NCBI GenBank assembly: GCA_946811695.1
Contig: OX328123.1
Location: forward strand, 126,150,518-126,214,517
Reading direction: 5' to 3'
Source of the DNA: Gonocerus acuteangulatus
Lineage: Eukaryota > Arthropoda > Insecta > Hemiptera > Coreidae
Length of the DNA: 64,000 nt
In this document: positions 48,322 through 60,632 of the stretch, piece after piece
Position numbering within the stretch: the first letter of the stretch is position 1
Layout of the letters: each line of letters begins with the position of its first letter
The notes under the pieces: generated by a model
Told to the model about the DNA's origin: nothing
Database searches by the model: none
The model's input: only the letters and a program-made list of their open reading frames with translations
Made by a program: the position numbers and the translations under genes

Positions 48322-49012
48322 AAAAGTGTAATAAGAAAAAAAAGGACACCTACTGCACATTTTTGAAAACTTGAGCTCGAACTAGGATAGTCAAATCAAA
48401 ATTTATGCTTGGATTTTTAGAGTCTGTAGAAATGTATTACGGCTTTTGAATGGACAGCCTCCACTTCATTATTTTGTAATTGTTTTAGAAATATTTGACA
48501 ATATAAGGTATATATTTCTGAACCCATCCATACTAGTAAAATAATTTGTTAATGACTGATGTTTAGTCTTCTTGAAATATCCTTGTAGTCCCATGATCAT
48601 TAAATGAGCATTATTAAATAAATTTTATTCAATATTATTAAATTTTATTCAATATTTATTTAAAATTTATCCTCCACTCAGATATAACAAAAATTTTTGG
48701 GACATCTATAAGTTACCACCCTTTTTTAGCCAGATTTGTTTTTCATGTTTAAAAAATATATTGTTTGAATTTAAATAATGTAGCAAAAAATTCAAAATGT
48801 GGTTAAATGAAATCAATTAAACATTTCTTAGTTATCTATAAGTGTATCCGTTTCTTAAAGTATATTCGTTCATAATATTTTTAGTTTTTGAAGGTTTATA
48901 GATTAAAAATATTTTTATAAGTTATAATATGCTATGTACTATATATACATCTTCTTCTTTGAATATTTTTTAAATATTTATTTTATTTGTTTCAGATGTT
49001 GCGTTTTAAAGA
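48322..49012 (+). promoter_or_regulatory. Upstream region of the Osiris-like gene
   Basis: This AT-rich stretch should hold the promoter or the end of a 5'-UTR intron. A TTTCAG acceptor sits at 48990-48995, just 17 bp before the start codon, so the first coding exon may have an upstream non-coding partner. A SINE-A tail fragment on the minus strand lies at about 48690-48735. No TATA box or initiator stands out. Confidence 0.35.
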
Positions 49013-49094
49013 ATGAGGAAGACATGGGAGTTGGTGCTCCTCATTGCTGTAGCTGCTCCGATCCTAGCGTACAGCAATTCGACTTTGGCTGAAG
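49013..49094 (+). CDS. Osiris-like gene, exon 1 (signal peptide)
   Basis: The ATG at 49013 opens MRKTWELVLLIAVAAPILAY followed by SNSTLAE. This is a short basic start, a hydrophobic core and small residues before a likely signal-peptidase site, so the product enters the secretory pathway. The exon ends in phase 1 at a GAAG|GTTTAT donor, and its last base joins CT of exon 2 to give Ala28. Start choice is supported by the textbook signal peptide and the nearby upstream acceptor. Osiris proteins (DUF1676) are insect-specific secreted or endosomal proteins linked to cuticle-forming epithelia. Which of the numbered Osiris genes this is cannot be told here. Confidence 0.82.
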
Positions 49095-49483
49095 GTTTAT
49101 TACCTACTTTTATATTTATTGCATTAAATAAATAAGGTCTCCATTTACAGACTACTGCAACTACTATGGACTATTCTGAAAATTAATGTACAACCGAGTT
49201 CTTTTTTTTAATAATGAAAAATTTTAAAAATATGAAAACAATATATTTATATTTGTGACCTCAATAACACTTTGAAAATCACTTTTACAAAGGAATGATA
49301 TCAATTTGGGATACGGTGATTGGTTTTTATACGTTATCAATCTCTGTCATAATAACCGTGATTATTAAATGCGTGAAATTACTTGTATTTGTACTTGTAG
49401 CCCAAAAGTGTTTTATATCCATTAAGAAAAAAAAAAAAAAAAAAAAAAAAAATCCATTAAGGCAATTCTTAACTCATGTTTTA

Positions 49484-49645
49484 GGCCCAATGCCCTAAAG
49501 TCGTGGGTTCAACTCCCACTAGGGGTGATGGCTTTTCTATTGAGGTAGAAAAGGCATCAGCCCTATCCTGGGTCGAAAATGGTGGAAAACCGACCCAAAA
49601 TTCTACGTTACGTATAAGTGGACGTTTAAATTTAAGTAATAAAAA
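49484..49645 (+). mobile_element. SINE-A fragment, 5' truncated
   Basis: It has GTCGTGGGTTCAACTCCCAC (box B), then GGTGATGGCTTTTC and GGCATCAGCCCTATCCTGG. An A run (49428-49451) precedes it. Confidence 0.65.
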
Positions 49646-49829
49646 CTAGAAATACTACCATAATTCTTCTTATATTGATAAAATTTGTAGCCAATAATAA
49701 ATTTCCATAAATTTAAGCTATCACTAGTAATAGATGATTAATTTCTTGTAGTGGTCATATATATTGTGTATTCTATTTGGAACCAACTAGTACGTAATTA
49801 ATTAATTTTTATGAAGCCCAAGGAACATG

Positions 49830-50430
49830 GTTTTCAAACTAATTTTCGGTTTGGGTAGTTAGAATTGTAGGATTCAATTGAAGTATTTTCCACATGTTTG
49901 AAATTCTTATAGGATTTTTGCATATTTTCATAAATACCTCTAAAACGGTTAGAAAATCATCATAAATCAATATTATCCATTTTAAAGATTAATAAAAGTC
50001 CTACAAAAACATTTCTGAAGAAATTTGCGGTGGGATGGTCAAAACCAGAGAAATAAGTGCTTAATACTTTGAAGCAGTTGGTTTCGTTTTCTTTTAAGCC
50101 TTAGTTTTGAATTGGTTGTTGTTATTTGAATTACTTCTTTTTTTTTTTCAATAACAAACAGCAAATAAATGAGAAGTGTTTTAGGATTTTCTATTGACTT
50201 ATAGAGCCTTGCTTTAGAATTAGGGAGAACTGGTATGGTTAATTTCTGCTTGTTTGTAAGTTGGATACTGTCAATTTCCTGTGCCTTGGCGCTCTGATAT
50301 CACTTTTATTATTTGAGAGGTTTGAGTGGGCATTGACAATTTTCATGAAATCTTCATGAAAAAAAATAAATGTTTATTTCTTTTCTTAGCTCTCCAAATT
50401 ACACAGTCCCTGCAAATTGGACTTTTTTCA
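49830..50430 (+). mobile_element. Eroded family B 3' part
   Basis: Family B interior motifs appear in the right order: TTCGGTTTGGGTAGTTAGAA, GGATTCAATTGAAGTATTTT, then CCAGAGAAATAAGTGCTTAA. The end, ACAGTCCCTGCAAATTGGAC plus TTTTTT, is an eroded 3' terminus. It is clearly older than the other B copies. Confidence 0.55.
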
Positions 50431-50459
50431 AAATATCATAGATACAAAACAAAAATGAA

Positions 50460-50740
50460 CAGTGTACAAGGGGTATATAAGGGGGGGGCCTGAGGGGGCT
50501 GCAGCCGAAATTTTGATTTGATCGGTAAAAATTTCATAAAACCCTTAAAAATAAATTAAATCATTTATCATTTAGTTCATAAAACATATTCTATTTTGGG
50601 TGTAATAGCGTTTAAGTTGGCTAAAACTCTTCCAAGATCTAAATTGTTAGTATTCCATACACCGGAAATGGTCTCAGCCCCCCCCCCTGAAATTTTCCCA
50701 GCCCCCTCCAAAATTATTTTCTATATACGCCCATGACAGT
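50460..50740 (-). mobile_element. MITE with GCGTATATAG terminus, copy 2
   Basis: Both ends are G/C-run rich with TATAT-CC/GG motifs as loose inverted repeats (GGTATATAAGGGGGGGGCC on the left, CTATATACGCCC on the right). It matches 5578-5805 in inverse orientation. Confidence 0.55.
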
Positions 50741-51035
50741 GTAATTAGAAAAATAATAATAATAATAATAATGTGTGAAAATAAATGATGAATAACAATA
50801 AGACCCAGTGGATATATCAACAGTAAATGTATGAAAATACAACATGAGCATGAAGTGGAGTTAATACTATGTCTTACTTTAACAAGTGTATCATATAAAG
50901 TAAACAGGTTAATTAAGCTAAAAAGAGTCAATGAGATGAGTTTCAAAACTATAATACATAACAGTGAATATAAGATGAATTAAAAGAATTTTAATATAAA
51001 AATATAGTTACAAAAAAAAAAAAAAATTGTTACAG

Positions 51036-51383
51036 CTCGTTGGGAAACTGAGGGGAGTTGCTCTGCTGGGAAATGGGGAGCGTGTTTGGAGGGAGGAACT
51101 CTAGCATCGTTTGCTGCACTACTTGGACAGAAGTATGAATTGTCAAACGCAGTAAGGCTGGTGAAGATCAACAATAAGGAACGAGTGGATGAATCAAGGT
51201 CTCAACAACCCTCTGGGATCCTAGCCACTCTTGCTAGATTTGGTGATGAATTTGTCAAGTCCTCAGGCATAGAAATAGATCTCACTCCTGAAATGACTGA
51301 TAATGGTCGATATGAGCCAAGATTTGTCGATGAGATTTATACCGAGTTAGATACCTTAGAACTCAAGCATGCCAAACCTAGCA
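51036..51383 (+). CDS. Osiris-like gene, exon 2 (Cys-containing N-terminal domain)
   Basis: The exon encodes residues 28-143. It has a cysteine pair, CSAGKWGAC (Cys36 and Cys44), then a helical stretch and acidic/polar segments (AVRLVKINNKERVDESRSQQ, ATLARFGDEFVKSSGIEIDL). This follows the order of the DUF1676 region of Osiris proteins: Cys pair, LV-containing helix, then a polar linker before the hydrophobic segment. The acceptor is TTACAG and the donor is GCA|GTGAGT. The phase 1 end fits exon 3 exactly. The frame stays open beyond the donor to 51415, but reading through would miss the hydrophobic segment. Confidence 0.86.
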
Positions 51384-51646
51384 GTGAGTATATTTTAAAT
51401 TTTAAATCGGAATAAGCTTATCAATTATGTATAAGTATAATTTTATTTAATGCTAAATATCTTATCTTGCCAGCTTTTTAAGGAGAAACTTGATGATCTA
51501 GATCATGGGTGGCCAACCCAAATCAGTTGGTGGGCCAAGTACTAAACTGAGGTGCCCTGCACATTATCAAAATAAAACAACATATTTTTCAAACTCTTAC
51601 AACATTCAAAATATTTTACTACCTCACAACTAATAGGACACTTGTC

Positions 51647-51750
51647 AGCACTTTTCTCCGAAGGAAAGTAGCTATTGAGATTGCATTTGTGACGGACTTT
51701 TTGAAAAATGTCTTAAAATCTTTATCGATCCTACCTAGAACCGAAATATG
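51647..51750 (+). mobile_element. Family A 5' end fragment (A6)
   Basis: It has AGCACTTTTCTCCGAAGGAA, then the TAGCTATTGAG and TTTATCGATCCTACCTAG motifs of the A 5' module. It stops before the TA tract. The surrounding sequence is intron DNA. Confidence 0.65.
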
Positions 51751-51811
51751 ATAAAATGTCATTTATTTACAGCACTTGCTCCTTGAGATGAATTTATTTG
51801 CCTTGTAGTAA

Positions 51812-51905
51812 TATGAAGCCTAATAGCTTAATTGGCCATGCACCCGATACTAAAACGGGAAGCTCTGGGTTCCCAGCTTTTTGCAGGTTGATTTCTCTAC
51901 AAAAT
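51812..51905 (+). mobile_element. tRNA-like segment, possible SINE head
   Basis: CTTAATTGGCCATGCACCCG, then AAACGGGAAGCTCTGGGTTC and CCAGC can be arranged like a tRNA D arm, anticodon arm (CCCGATACTAAAACGGG) and T arm. It is degenerate, and a tRNA gene is unlikely. Confidence 0.3.
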
Positions 51906-51920
51906 GAAGATTTAAAATAA

Positions 51921-52301
51921 AATAATATATTTCCACTCTCAATTGCATTTGATCTTCACCCCAACCATCTTTATTTCTTTGCTAATTAATTTTATTTTTC
52001 ACATTTATTTGATATTTCGGCCTCAGGGCCATCCTCATAAGACTTCATTAGTCTGTTTACATATTATAAACCCTGTTTCAACAAGGGCTTGTCATATAGC
52101 AGCTTGTCATTGTAATATTGCAGCTGCTACAAAGCCCTTGTTGAAACAGAGTTAATAATATGTGAATAGATTAATGAAGTCTTATGAGGATGGCCCTGAG
52201 GCAGAAACGTCAAATAAATATGAAAAAGAAAATTAATTCCCAAAGAAATAAAGATTGTTGAGGTGAAGAGCAAATGCAATTGGAGAGTGGAAATAATTTA
52301 T
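51921..52301. repeat. 380-bp palindrome with hammerhead-like motifs in both arms
   Basis: The left arm (CCACTCTCAATTGCATTTG) is the reverse complement of the right arm's end (CAAATGCAATTGGAGAGTGG). The similarity continues through the arms to a short centre near 52110. On +, 52181-52212 reads CTTATGAGGATGGCCCTGAG then GCAGAAACGTC. The minus strand of the left arm has the same motif ending GGCCGAAATATC. This looks like a hammerhead with CTGATGA changed to CTTATGA. Inverted terminal repeats of this kind fit a Penelope-like element remnant. Confidence 0.6.
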
Positions 52302-52389
52302 ACCTCAGAAATTCCTGTTGAAAATCATTAACATGTCAATAAAATAATATAGTTCATGTTCTTTGAGTGTTATAACTATTTTGTTTCAG

Positions 52390-52553
52390 AGCAATATGAA
52401 CTTAGGAAGTTGTTCATACCTCTACTTCTCGTACTGAAGATATTCAAGTTGAAACTCTTGCTCCTTTTACCAATTATTCTGGGGCTTGCGTCATTCAAGA
52501 AACTAATAGCTGTTGCTGTAATTATTCTTCCAGCAATCATTGCTTACTTCAAG
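52390..52553 (+). CDS. Osiris-like gene, exon 3 (long hydrophobic segment)
   Basis: It encodes residues 144-198. After QYELRK comes an almost continuous hydrophobic run of about 47 residues, including FIPLLLVLKIFKLKLLLLLP, then IILGLASFKKLIAVAVIILP and AIIAYFK. Regular Lys residues are set in Leu/Ile/Ala repeats, the hallmark of Osiris proteins, thought to lie in or on a membrane. The acceptor is TGTTTCAG and the donor is AAG|GTAAAG. The exon ends in phase 0 to match exon 4. Confidence 0.88.
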
Positions 52554-53339
52554 GTAAAGAACAATTAAAATACTTTGTAAAACAAAGATTTGCTTTTATG
52601 TTAAATTCTCTTTTCATTTTTGTATTCTCTCTCTTGTATATCTGATTTACAGATAATTTTAGAGTATTTTAAAAGCATAAGCAAATTATTTATGCGTGCT
52701 CTCCAGTTTGTGCCTTGAGTTACATTCTCTCATAATTTCAAGTAGCAAAACGGTCAAGGAACGGGGGGAAAAAAAAGTTCTCTTCCTAAAGGCTCCTACA
52801 CAATGGACCAATAAATGCCAACAAACAAAATGAATTGGGGCTGAATGTGATAATCAAATCATTCGTATTATGTCTCAAAACTTCATCAAACCAATAACAA
52901 ATTAAAGTACACTTTTTGTCTGCAAATAAATGTTGAAAAATTGAAAGAAACATTCTTTCATAAGCTTCCAATTTATCCAAGGTAAGATACAGATAGCGTA
53001 AAAAGTATTGGAACACCCATGAATATTTTACTTTTTTAACATTTGTGTCTAAAATAAGGGTGCTTTAGGTAAATAGAAGGCATCAATAACACGGTGATAA
53101 GCTATATTTTAAATATTCCCTAAAAATCAATATCAAACAATGGTATTTGTGTTATTTATTAACATTTTAACAATAAAATGCAATATTCTATGCATAAAAA
53201 GTATTGGAACACCTGATTTCTTTACTATTGCAGCTGGACTTTGAACGGGATTAATGCCATGTTACCGGTGAGCATTGTTTGACAGGATGACCCAGAGTCT
53301 TATGTGATTGAATCAATTTTTTTACATTGGCCTGAAAGG

Positions 53340-53600
53340 AAGACAAATCTCTGATGGAATGCAAAAAATTATAATTACGCTTCATAATGAGCGCAAATGC
53401 TTGAGAGGAATTTGAAAAATTGTAAACCTCAACTGTCTCCTTATCAAATATTCAAAATCGGCATAGTACAACCAAATCTTAGGCAGCAAAACATCTGGAG
53501 ACCGAAGAGTCTCAATGTATGTGATGAAAGATCAATTTTAAGAAAAGCAAATCGGTCTTTCCTGACATGTACTCAAGAACAAATAATAAAAAATACTTGA
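53340..53600 (+). pseudogene. Tc1-like transposase N-terminal fragment
   Basis: In shifting frames it reads ISDGMQKIIITLHNERKCLR, then KIVNLN, and in the frame from 53397 it has WRPKSLNVCDERSILRKANR. The order (start, helix-turn-helix, KIVNLN, R-P-K-x-L, ER-ILRK) is that of the DNA-binding region of Tc1 transposases. Stops and frameshifts occur, and no catalytic DDE region was found. Confidence 0.65.
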
Positions 53601-53616
53601 TGTATTGTATAATTGT

Positions 53617-53687
<71 letters not shown>

Positions 53688-53690
53688 TGT
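53617..53690. repeat. (TA)n microsatellite
   Basis: About 70 bp of TA inside the Tc1-like element, just after the transposase fragment. Confidence 0.9.
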
Positions 53691-54514
53691 AATGATATTT
53701 TACATTACATATTTAAAATTTTTGAATTTGAATAAACGTTAAAGGTAAAAAAGGCGGGAAAAGACGAATACAAGGTTTGCGGAAAATAAAAAACAAATAA
53801 ATTTTTTCTTATATTTAACTTTCATCAAAAATTAAAAGTTCTAAATTAAAAACTAACACAGAAAATTCGGAAAATCAAATAAAGCTCATTGATATGTTAG
53901 GTTCATTGTGATAAACAATTATTATTTGTTATATTGGTCTAGCAGTCGATACAGGTAGCAGTGAATACCGGTATGACGCTCCCGCCATGAAAGTGAGTGA
54001 GTCTGTTTCAAGCAGTCTGTGAAAAGGTGGCTCCAGGTTCACATGAGAGTCGGTTACAAGAGACAGTTACAAGCAGTCACATATGGTGTATTTTTAAAGA
54101 AACATTCCATTTCGGATGCAGCTCCAGTTTGGTGTACAGTGTTATCATAGTCAGTCTCTTTGAAAGCAGTGCAGTCTGTTGAGTTAAAAGGAAGCTGCAT
54201 TTGTAACGAGGATCCTGTTCTCTGAGGTTGGTTCCAGATTTGGCTTTATATCAGGTAATGCTTGTTTGTCTAATTCGGAATTTAACTTATCTATGAGTTT
54301 TTTCTTATGTAAAATGGTTTTTGTGTTACTTTAGTGAAAATCGAACCCTAACCCTGAGATAAAGAGTTTCTAACATCAATTATTATAAAATTTTTATTAT
54401 ATTGGTTACCAACGTAGAGGTATACGTAGAATAAAATATTATTTAAAAAAAACAATCTTTTTTTATTTTTTCATATTATAACAATATATATATAAATCCT
54501 CCAAGTTTTTGCAG

Positions 54515-55030
54515 AAATTCTTGAAGAAAAGCCAAGGCAAAACCACAACTTATTGTGCCAAAACTTGGGACTGAAATCTCGAGGATCATCTGACGGGACA
54601 TAAGTAGCAGTACAGTAAAAAATTATCTTAGGAAAAATTAATTACGCGGGCAAACAGCCCCAAACCCTTACTCATATTTGACTGTAGACACCAAGCCCCG
54701 AGATTTGAGCTCTTCATTCGCTCTCGTTCACACATTTTGTCAACTTGTTTGGCTAAAACAATTTTGCACTCATGAATACATTAAATCCACTTCCAGTATT
54801 CAGCAGGATGGTTAACACTTTATTTTGCATAGCTAAGTATTTTCTATTTGTTAACTTTACCTACACAAAAGTTCTTCGGTACTGTTCGACCACGTAATTA
54901 ATTTTTCCTGAAATCATTTCTTACTGTGCTGCTACTTATGTCCCGTCATATGATCCTCAAGATTTCAGTCACCAGTTTTGGCGCAATCAGCCGTGTTTTT
55001 GTGTGTGCTTTTATTAAAATTGATCTTTCG
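54515..55030. mobile_element. Hairpin element inside the Tc1-like transposon
   Basis: The left arm (GCCAAAACTTGGGACTGAAA, then GGATCATCTGACGGGACATA, AGTAGCAGTACAGT) pairs with the right arm (ACTGTGCTGCTACTTATGTC, CCGTCATATGATCC, TTTCAGTCACCAGTTTTGGC). The spacer of about 240 bp has no recognised motif. It looks like a separate foldback insertion. Confidence 0.6.
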
Positions 55031-55324
55031 TCACATACAGTATGACTCGTTGGACTCCTGTTGCGATATTTTTCTGTTTATGAGTTGGTTGTAATATACT
55101 GATTTAATATATTTGATACAGAGACATGGCAGAGGTTTACTATTTTCAAATTACTCGGAAGCATTTGGGCTCATTATGAAGCGAAATTAAATTTGTTTGA
55201 ATTCCATCAGAGATTTGTCTTCCTTTCAGGCCAATGTCAAAACATTGAACTAAAACAAAGTTATTCAAACATATAAGATACCAAGTCATCTAATAGTACA
55301 AAGTTCACCGACAATATGGAATTA

Positions 55325-55480
55325 GGGTCTCCCGTGGGCTAACACCTTAGATTCATAAGTGGGAGATGGTGGGTTCGATCCCCATCGGCGGCAGGAATTT
55401 TCTCATCCCACGGCTTGTTGGGAAAATTCCTTGCTGCACCCTGGATGTCGGAGCTATTGGCCCAGCTTTGTCGAAGCGCC

Positions 55481-55536
<56 letters not shown>
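55325..55536 (+). mobile_element. SINE-B with target duplication and long A tail
   Basis: ATGGAATTA flanks it (55316-55324 and 55537-55545). The head GGTCTCCCGTGGGCTAACAC has a small deletion compared with the copy at 34452. The B box is GGTTCGATCCCC, the body is CATCCCACGGCTTG, and the A tail of more than 50 bp suggests recent insertion. Confidence 0.8.
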
Positions 55537-55540
<4 letters not shown>

Positions 55541-56263
55541 AATTAATCCCTTCCAAAGTCCAAGTGATTTCTTTGTGATATTTAAAATATAGCTTATCAC
55601 CGTATTGTTGATGCCTTCTATTTACCTAAAGCGCCATTATTTTAGTCGCAAATGTTAAAAATGTAAAATATTCATGGGTGTTGCAATACTTTTTACACTA
55701 TCTGTATATAAATTTTAGTAAGGTTTTGATTACATAAAGTGAAAAATATTTTAATTCCAGACTTGAACAGTTTTAAATTGTTTGTACATTTTTTAAATAT
55801 CTCAAAAATGACTGCAAAGTCATGTTATGTATAAGGTGATCAATTGAAACCCAAAGAAATTGCCTACATAATAGGTGCATGCACAAATTTTAACTGGACC
55901 ACCTCAGTTAGAGTGCTTGAAGTTTTGAAACTGTTGGTTTCATTCTGTGGAAGGGGAAGTGTTAAGAATGTCTATTCGAAGGATTCACCGAACTATATAT
56001 AATTTATTTATTTGGTTTTAGGGGTGCAACTGGGTGATTTTCTCTATTAACAGATAGGGTGCAAATTAAGTAAAATACACTAGATATAAGCATAATAAAA
56101 AAACATGCTTAAATCAGATGGTATCTACAAGTCAGGCTGTTATTAATTAAGGGTATGAGGTACAATGCCATTATGACAAGTGGATTTTGTTTCTGTTTGA
56201 ATGGTTTTTAACAATTAAATAATTACTTTATATACATTTTTTTAATAAACTGCTTGCTTTCAG

Positions 56264-56440
56264 GTCTGCAAACCCGATTTAGGACAGAGCTACGGAAGCT
56301 ATGGACACAGCAGCTACTACAATGCCCCACCCAGCAACAGGCATCCTGAGTATGGGCCGGATGGTACTGCTTATGATCGGATGTCCTATAGGCATGCTGA
56401 TAGAATTGCATATCGAGGATACAGAGGAAATGAGCATTGA
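56264..56440 (+). CDS. Osiris-like gene, exon 4 (C-terminal tail)
   Basis: The last exon encodes residues 199-256 and a TGA stop at 56438. It opens VCKPDLGQSYGSYGHSSYYN, then APPSNRHPEYGPDG and TAYDRMSYRHADRIAYRGYR. The Tyr/Gly/Ser/His composition fits the variable tails of Osiris proteins. The AYRGYR ending resembles the AY-x-G-Y motifs many members end with. With exons 1-3 it gives 771 coding bases, 257 codons including the stop, an undisturbed frame through three introns. This is strong evidence for a functional gene. Confidence 0.86.
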   Translation, partial: VCKPDLGQSYGSYGHSSYYNAPPSNRHPEYGPDGTAYDRMSYRHADRIAYRGYRGNEH

Positions 56441-57794
56441 ATGTCAAATCCTCACATACCAGTTTTACTAATGTACAATTTAAATCAAATACTAGTCTAC
56501 TAGACATTGCTTATGATGTTCCTTATTTAATATTTATTTTTATCATTTATATACCCTACTTTATTTTTAAAGCTAATTAAATTTCTTTGAATTTGTCTTG
56601 TTTTGCTTTTAGATATTTTGCTTATAATTCCTCAGTTGTCGATTTCTACAAAAATGTTACAAAATACAATTTTTCAATATGATAACTTAATATCCCCATT
56701 TAAGGTAAAAAAAGGTAAGAGTGATTTTCTTCAGATCATACTTCAATCACCTCAAAGATTTTATAATTTATTATTAAAGTGTCTCAGAATGACAATTATT
56801 GCCTATTCAGATAGACGGAAAAATTTAGTTGCGACATGCACAAGCTTCTGAGAGAAATAATCCCTACTCTTCATCCATTTGCAAATCCGTTTAATAAACT
56901 ACACTTTAAGTGAAACTCTATAAAAACTAATTATGTCTCCTTTAGGACCAGCGAAGGCTTTTAGAGGTCAGGAAACGAGATAGTTTTTTATCTTCGTCAA
57001 TATTCAGCCAAAGCTTTGGCTGAAAAAAATGAAAACTATAACATTGCCTGTTCAAATAGATCATGTGGTTAGAGCGAACTGGCTTGGCCTATATTCCTAA
57101 TGCAGTAAAATTAGCAGGAAAAATTCCCTTTGTATTAAAGGATTAAATCATATTATAGAATTCCAGAGTAAATCAATTTGGAAGTATGTGATGTTTATCA
57201 TGTCCCCAGATTGTGTCTCTAAATTATTTATATTAAAGGTCATGGGAGAACTGATCAAGATATTTCTGGAAGGGAATGACTTGTGCAGTTTGAGCAATGA
57301 TTATAGATTGTTTTAAAGAATTGAAGAAAAATGAGGGTTTACTATATATTAAGTAAACCTGCCCATATTTTCATTTTATGTATTTTAACACCCTCAATAA
57401 GGTGAGCACAATATGGTGCTCATCAAGTTATTACGGCTGGTCTGAGAGCATCATAAGGTGTTCTCCCCACCCGGAGATGGCAAGCACCATATGGAGCTCG
57501 GGCCCATTCAGTATCTCATTGGAAAAAAATAATCAGTCAGATGGGAAGTAAATTAAAATCAATCGCAGTGGTAGCCCAAAGTGAACCGAGATGGCGGCAG
57601 CATTGATTGTGTTAAATGAAATAACTTATGTAAAGGAGCACTATTTTGGAGGGGAAAAAATGCGTTGTTATAGCAAACTTTAGAGGTATCAGATTCTTGA
57701 TCATACTGCACACAAGGGAGACAATGTGGTCTGAAAAATCCTATAGTCGCCTAACTTTCGCATTCACAGATACCCATTATAGGATGGGTGAGCT
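56441..57794. other. Osiris-like gene 3' flank, no further gene seen
   Basis: AT-rich. No clear AATAAA lies in the first 150 bp. Variants such as AATTAA near 56575 could serve. Small inverted motifs (CCATATGG, GTGAGCACAATATGGTGC) near 57400-57500 were not assigned. Confidence 0.4.
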
Positions 57795-59705
<1,911 letters not shown>

Positions 59706-60197
59706 AGAGTCATTCTCTCTGACCTTTAAACGATGATACTGGGAGATAAAATCTTTTAATGAGGACTCAAGTTTCCAACTCAGTTCCATCAGGCATGAAT
59801 CAAGTGCTCAAACTCTAAGCTAAACTTGTCCCTTTGGCTCTATAAGGGGAGTGTGATACTATTCATCCTACGGAGCATTTGGAATACCTAGTGCACCATT
59901 ATAAACTAAAATAAACTTCGATAGTACAAAAAATAGATCATATATACACATTTAAAAAAAAATTATGAGCGACTCCATATTAAAGTCCCAGTAGTTGGCA
60001 AATCTTGGTTTAAAAATTGACCTATATTACATAATAGAAACAAATAAATGTGCAACAACGTAGGAACAAAATATGACATAAATTTCTAATTTTTTCAAAC
60101 CCAAATCGTAATTAACCGTAGACATAAATCTGAACTAATATAACTGATTTCATAAGCCAAAAGTAAAAGATCAAGTCCAAAACATATTTACAATTCT
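59706..60197. other. Unassigned AT-rich DNA
   Basis: I see no gene or known repeat. Confidence 0.4.
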
Positions 60198-60365
60198 TTT
60201 TTTTTTTTACGGCACACTGACATCTGGGCCATTATCGCCAACGTCCATAGTGCAGCAGGGAATCTTCTGAACGGGCCCTGAAAAGAGAAAAATTCCTGCT
60301 GCAGGTGGGACTCCCATCTCCCACATGAGAATCCAAGGTGTTAGCCACAGGACTACTGGGAGTCC
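60198..60365 (-). mobile_element. SINE-B, diverged
   Basis: A T run and ACGGCACACTGACATCTGGG precede the body. The head on the minus strand has TAGTCCTGTGGCTAACACC. The B box is disrupted. It lies about 110 bp from an opposite-strand copy. Confidence 0.65.
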
Positions 60366-60474
60366 CTCATATTTACAATGCCCCCAATTTTTGTTTATTC
60401 GCAAGTCTTTGCATTTTAAATATAACTACAAGCTGCACAAGTAGTCATCAAAGAGAATTTCAACAATTGTCCAG

Positions 60475-60632
60475 GGTCTCCCCGTGGTCTAGTGGCTAAC
60501 TCCTTAGTCTCTCATGTTGGAGATGGTGGGTTCGAGTCCTTCTGGCGACAGGAATTTACACATCTCCTGTGAGAAAATTTTTCACTGCACCATGGATTCC
60601 GGCGCTAATGGCCCATATGTCGGTGCGCCATT
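60475..60632 (+). mobile_element. SINE-B copy
   Basis: The head GGTCTCCCCGTGGTCTAGTG contains the A box, and the B box is GGTTCGAGTCC. The body has CACCATGGATTCCGGCGC and CCCATATGTCGGTGCGCC. It lacks a long A tail. Confidence 0.68.

Larger units (their letters stand above)
49095..51035 (+). other. Osiris-like gene intron 1 with mobile element remnants
   Basis: It starts GT and ends TTACAG. It contains an A run with a SINE-A fragment (49427-49645), an old family B 3' part (49830-50430) and a GCGTATATAG MITE (50460-50740). No further exon was seen. Confidence 0.7.
51384..52389 (+). other. Osiris-like gene intron 2
   Basis: GT-AG intron (donor GTGAGTA, acceptor TGTTTCAG). It contains a family A 5' fragment (51647-51750), a tRNA-like segment (51812-51900) and a large palindrome (51921-52301). 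Confidence 0.8.
52990..55704 (+). mobile_element. Tc1-like transposon with IR/DR ends and nested inserts
   Basis: TA dinucleotides flank 52990-55704. The left terminus CAGATAGCGTAAAAAGTATT and the reverse of the right end CAGATAGTGTAAAAAGTATT are inverted repeats, and similarity extends at least 120 bp inward. The motif AAAAAGTATTGGAACACC occurs again 197 bp inside the left end, the outer and inner direct repeats of an IR/DR transposon. The right inner segment at about 55205-55240 is the reverse complement of 53325-53360. A SINE-B, a hairpin element and a TA microsatellite are inside. Confidence 0.8.
52554..56263 (+). other. Osiris-like gene intron 3 with Tc1-like insertion
   Basis: GT-AG intron (donor GTAAAG, acceptor TTTCAG). 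About 2.7 of its 3.7 kb is one Tc1-like element containing further inserts. The rest is AT-rich and without exons. Confidence 0.8.

Noticed and set aside
51384..51415. Osiris exon 2 frame continuing past the donor to a stop at 51415
   Set aside because: A strong GTGAGT donor and exact phase match to exon 3 make splicing at 51383 far more likely than a truncated protein.
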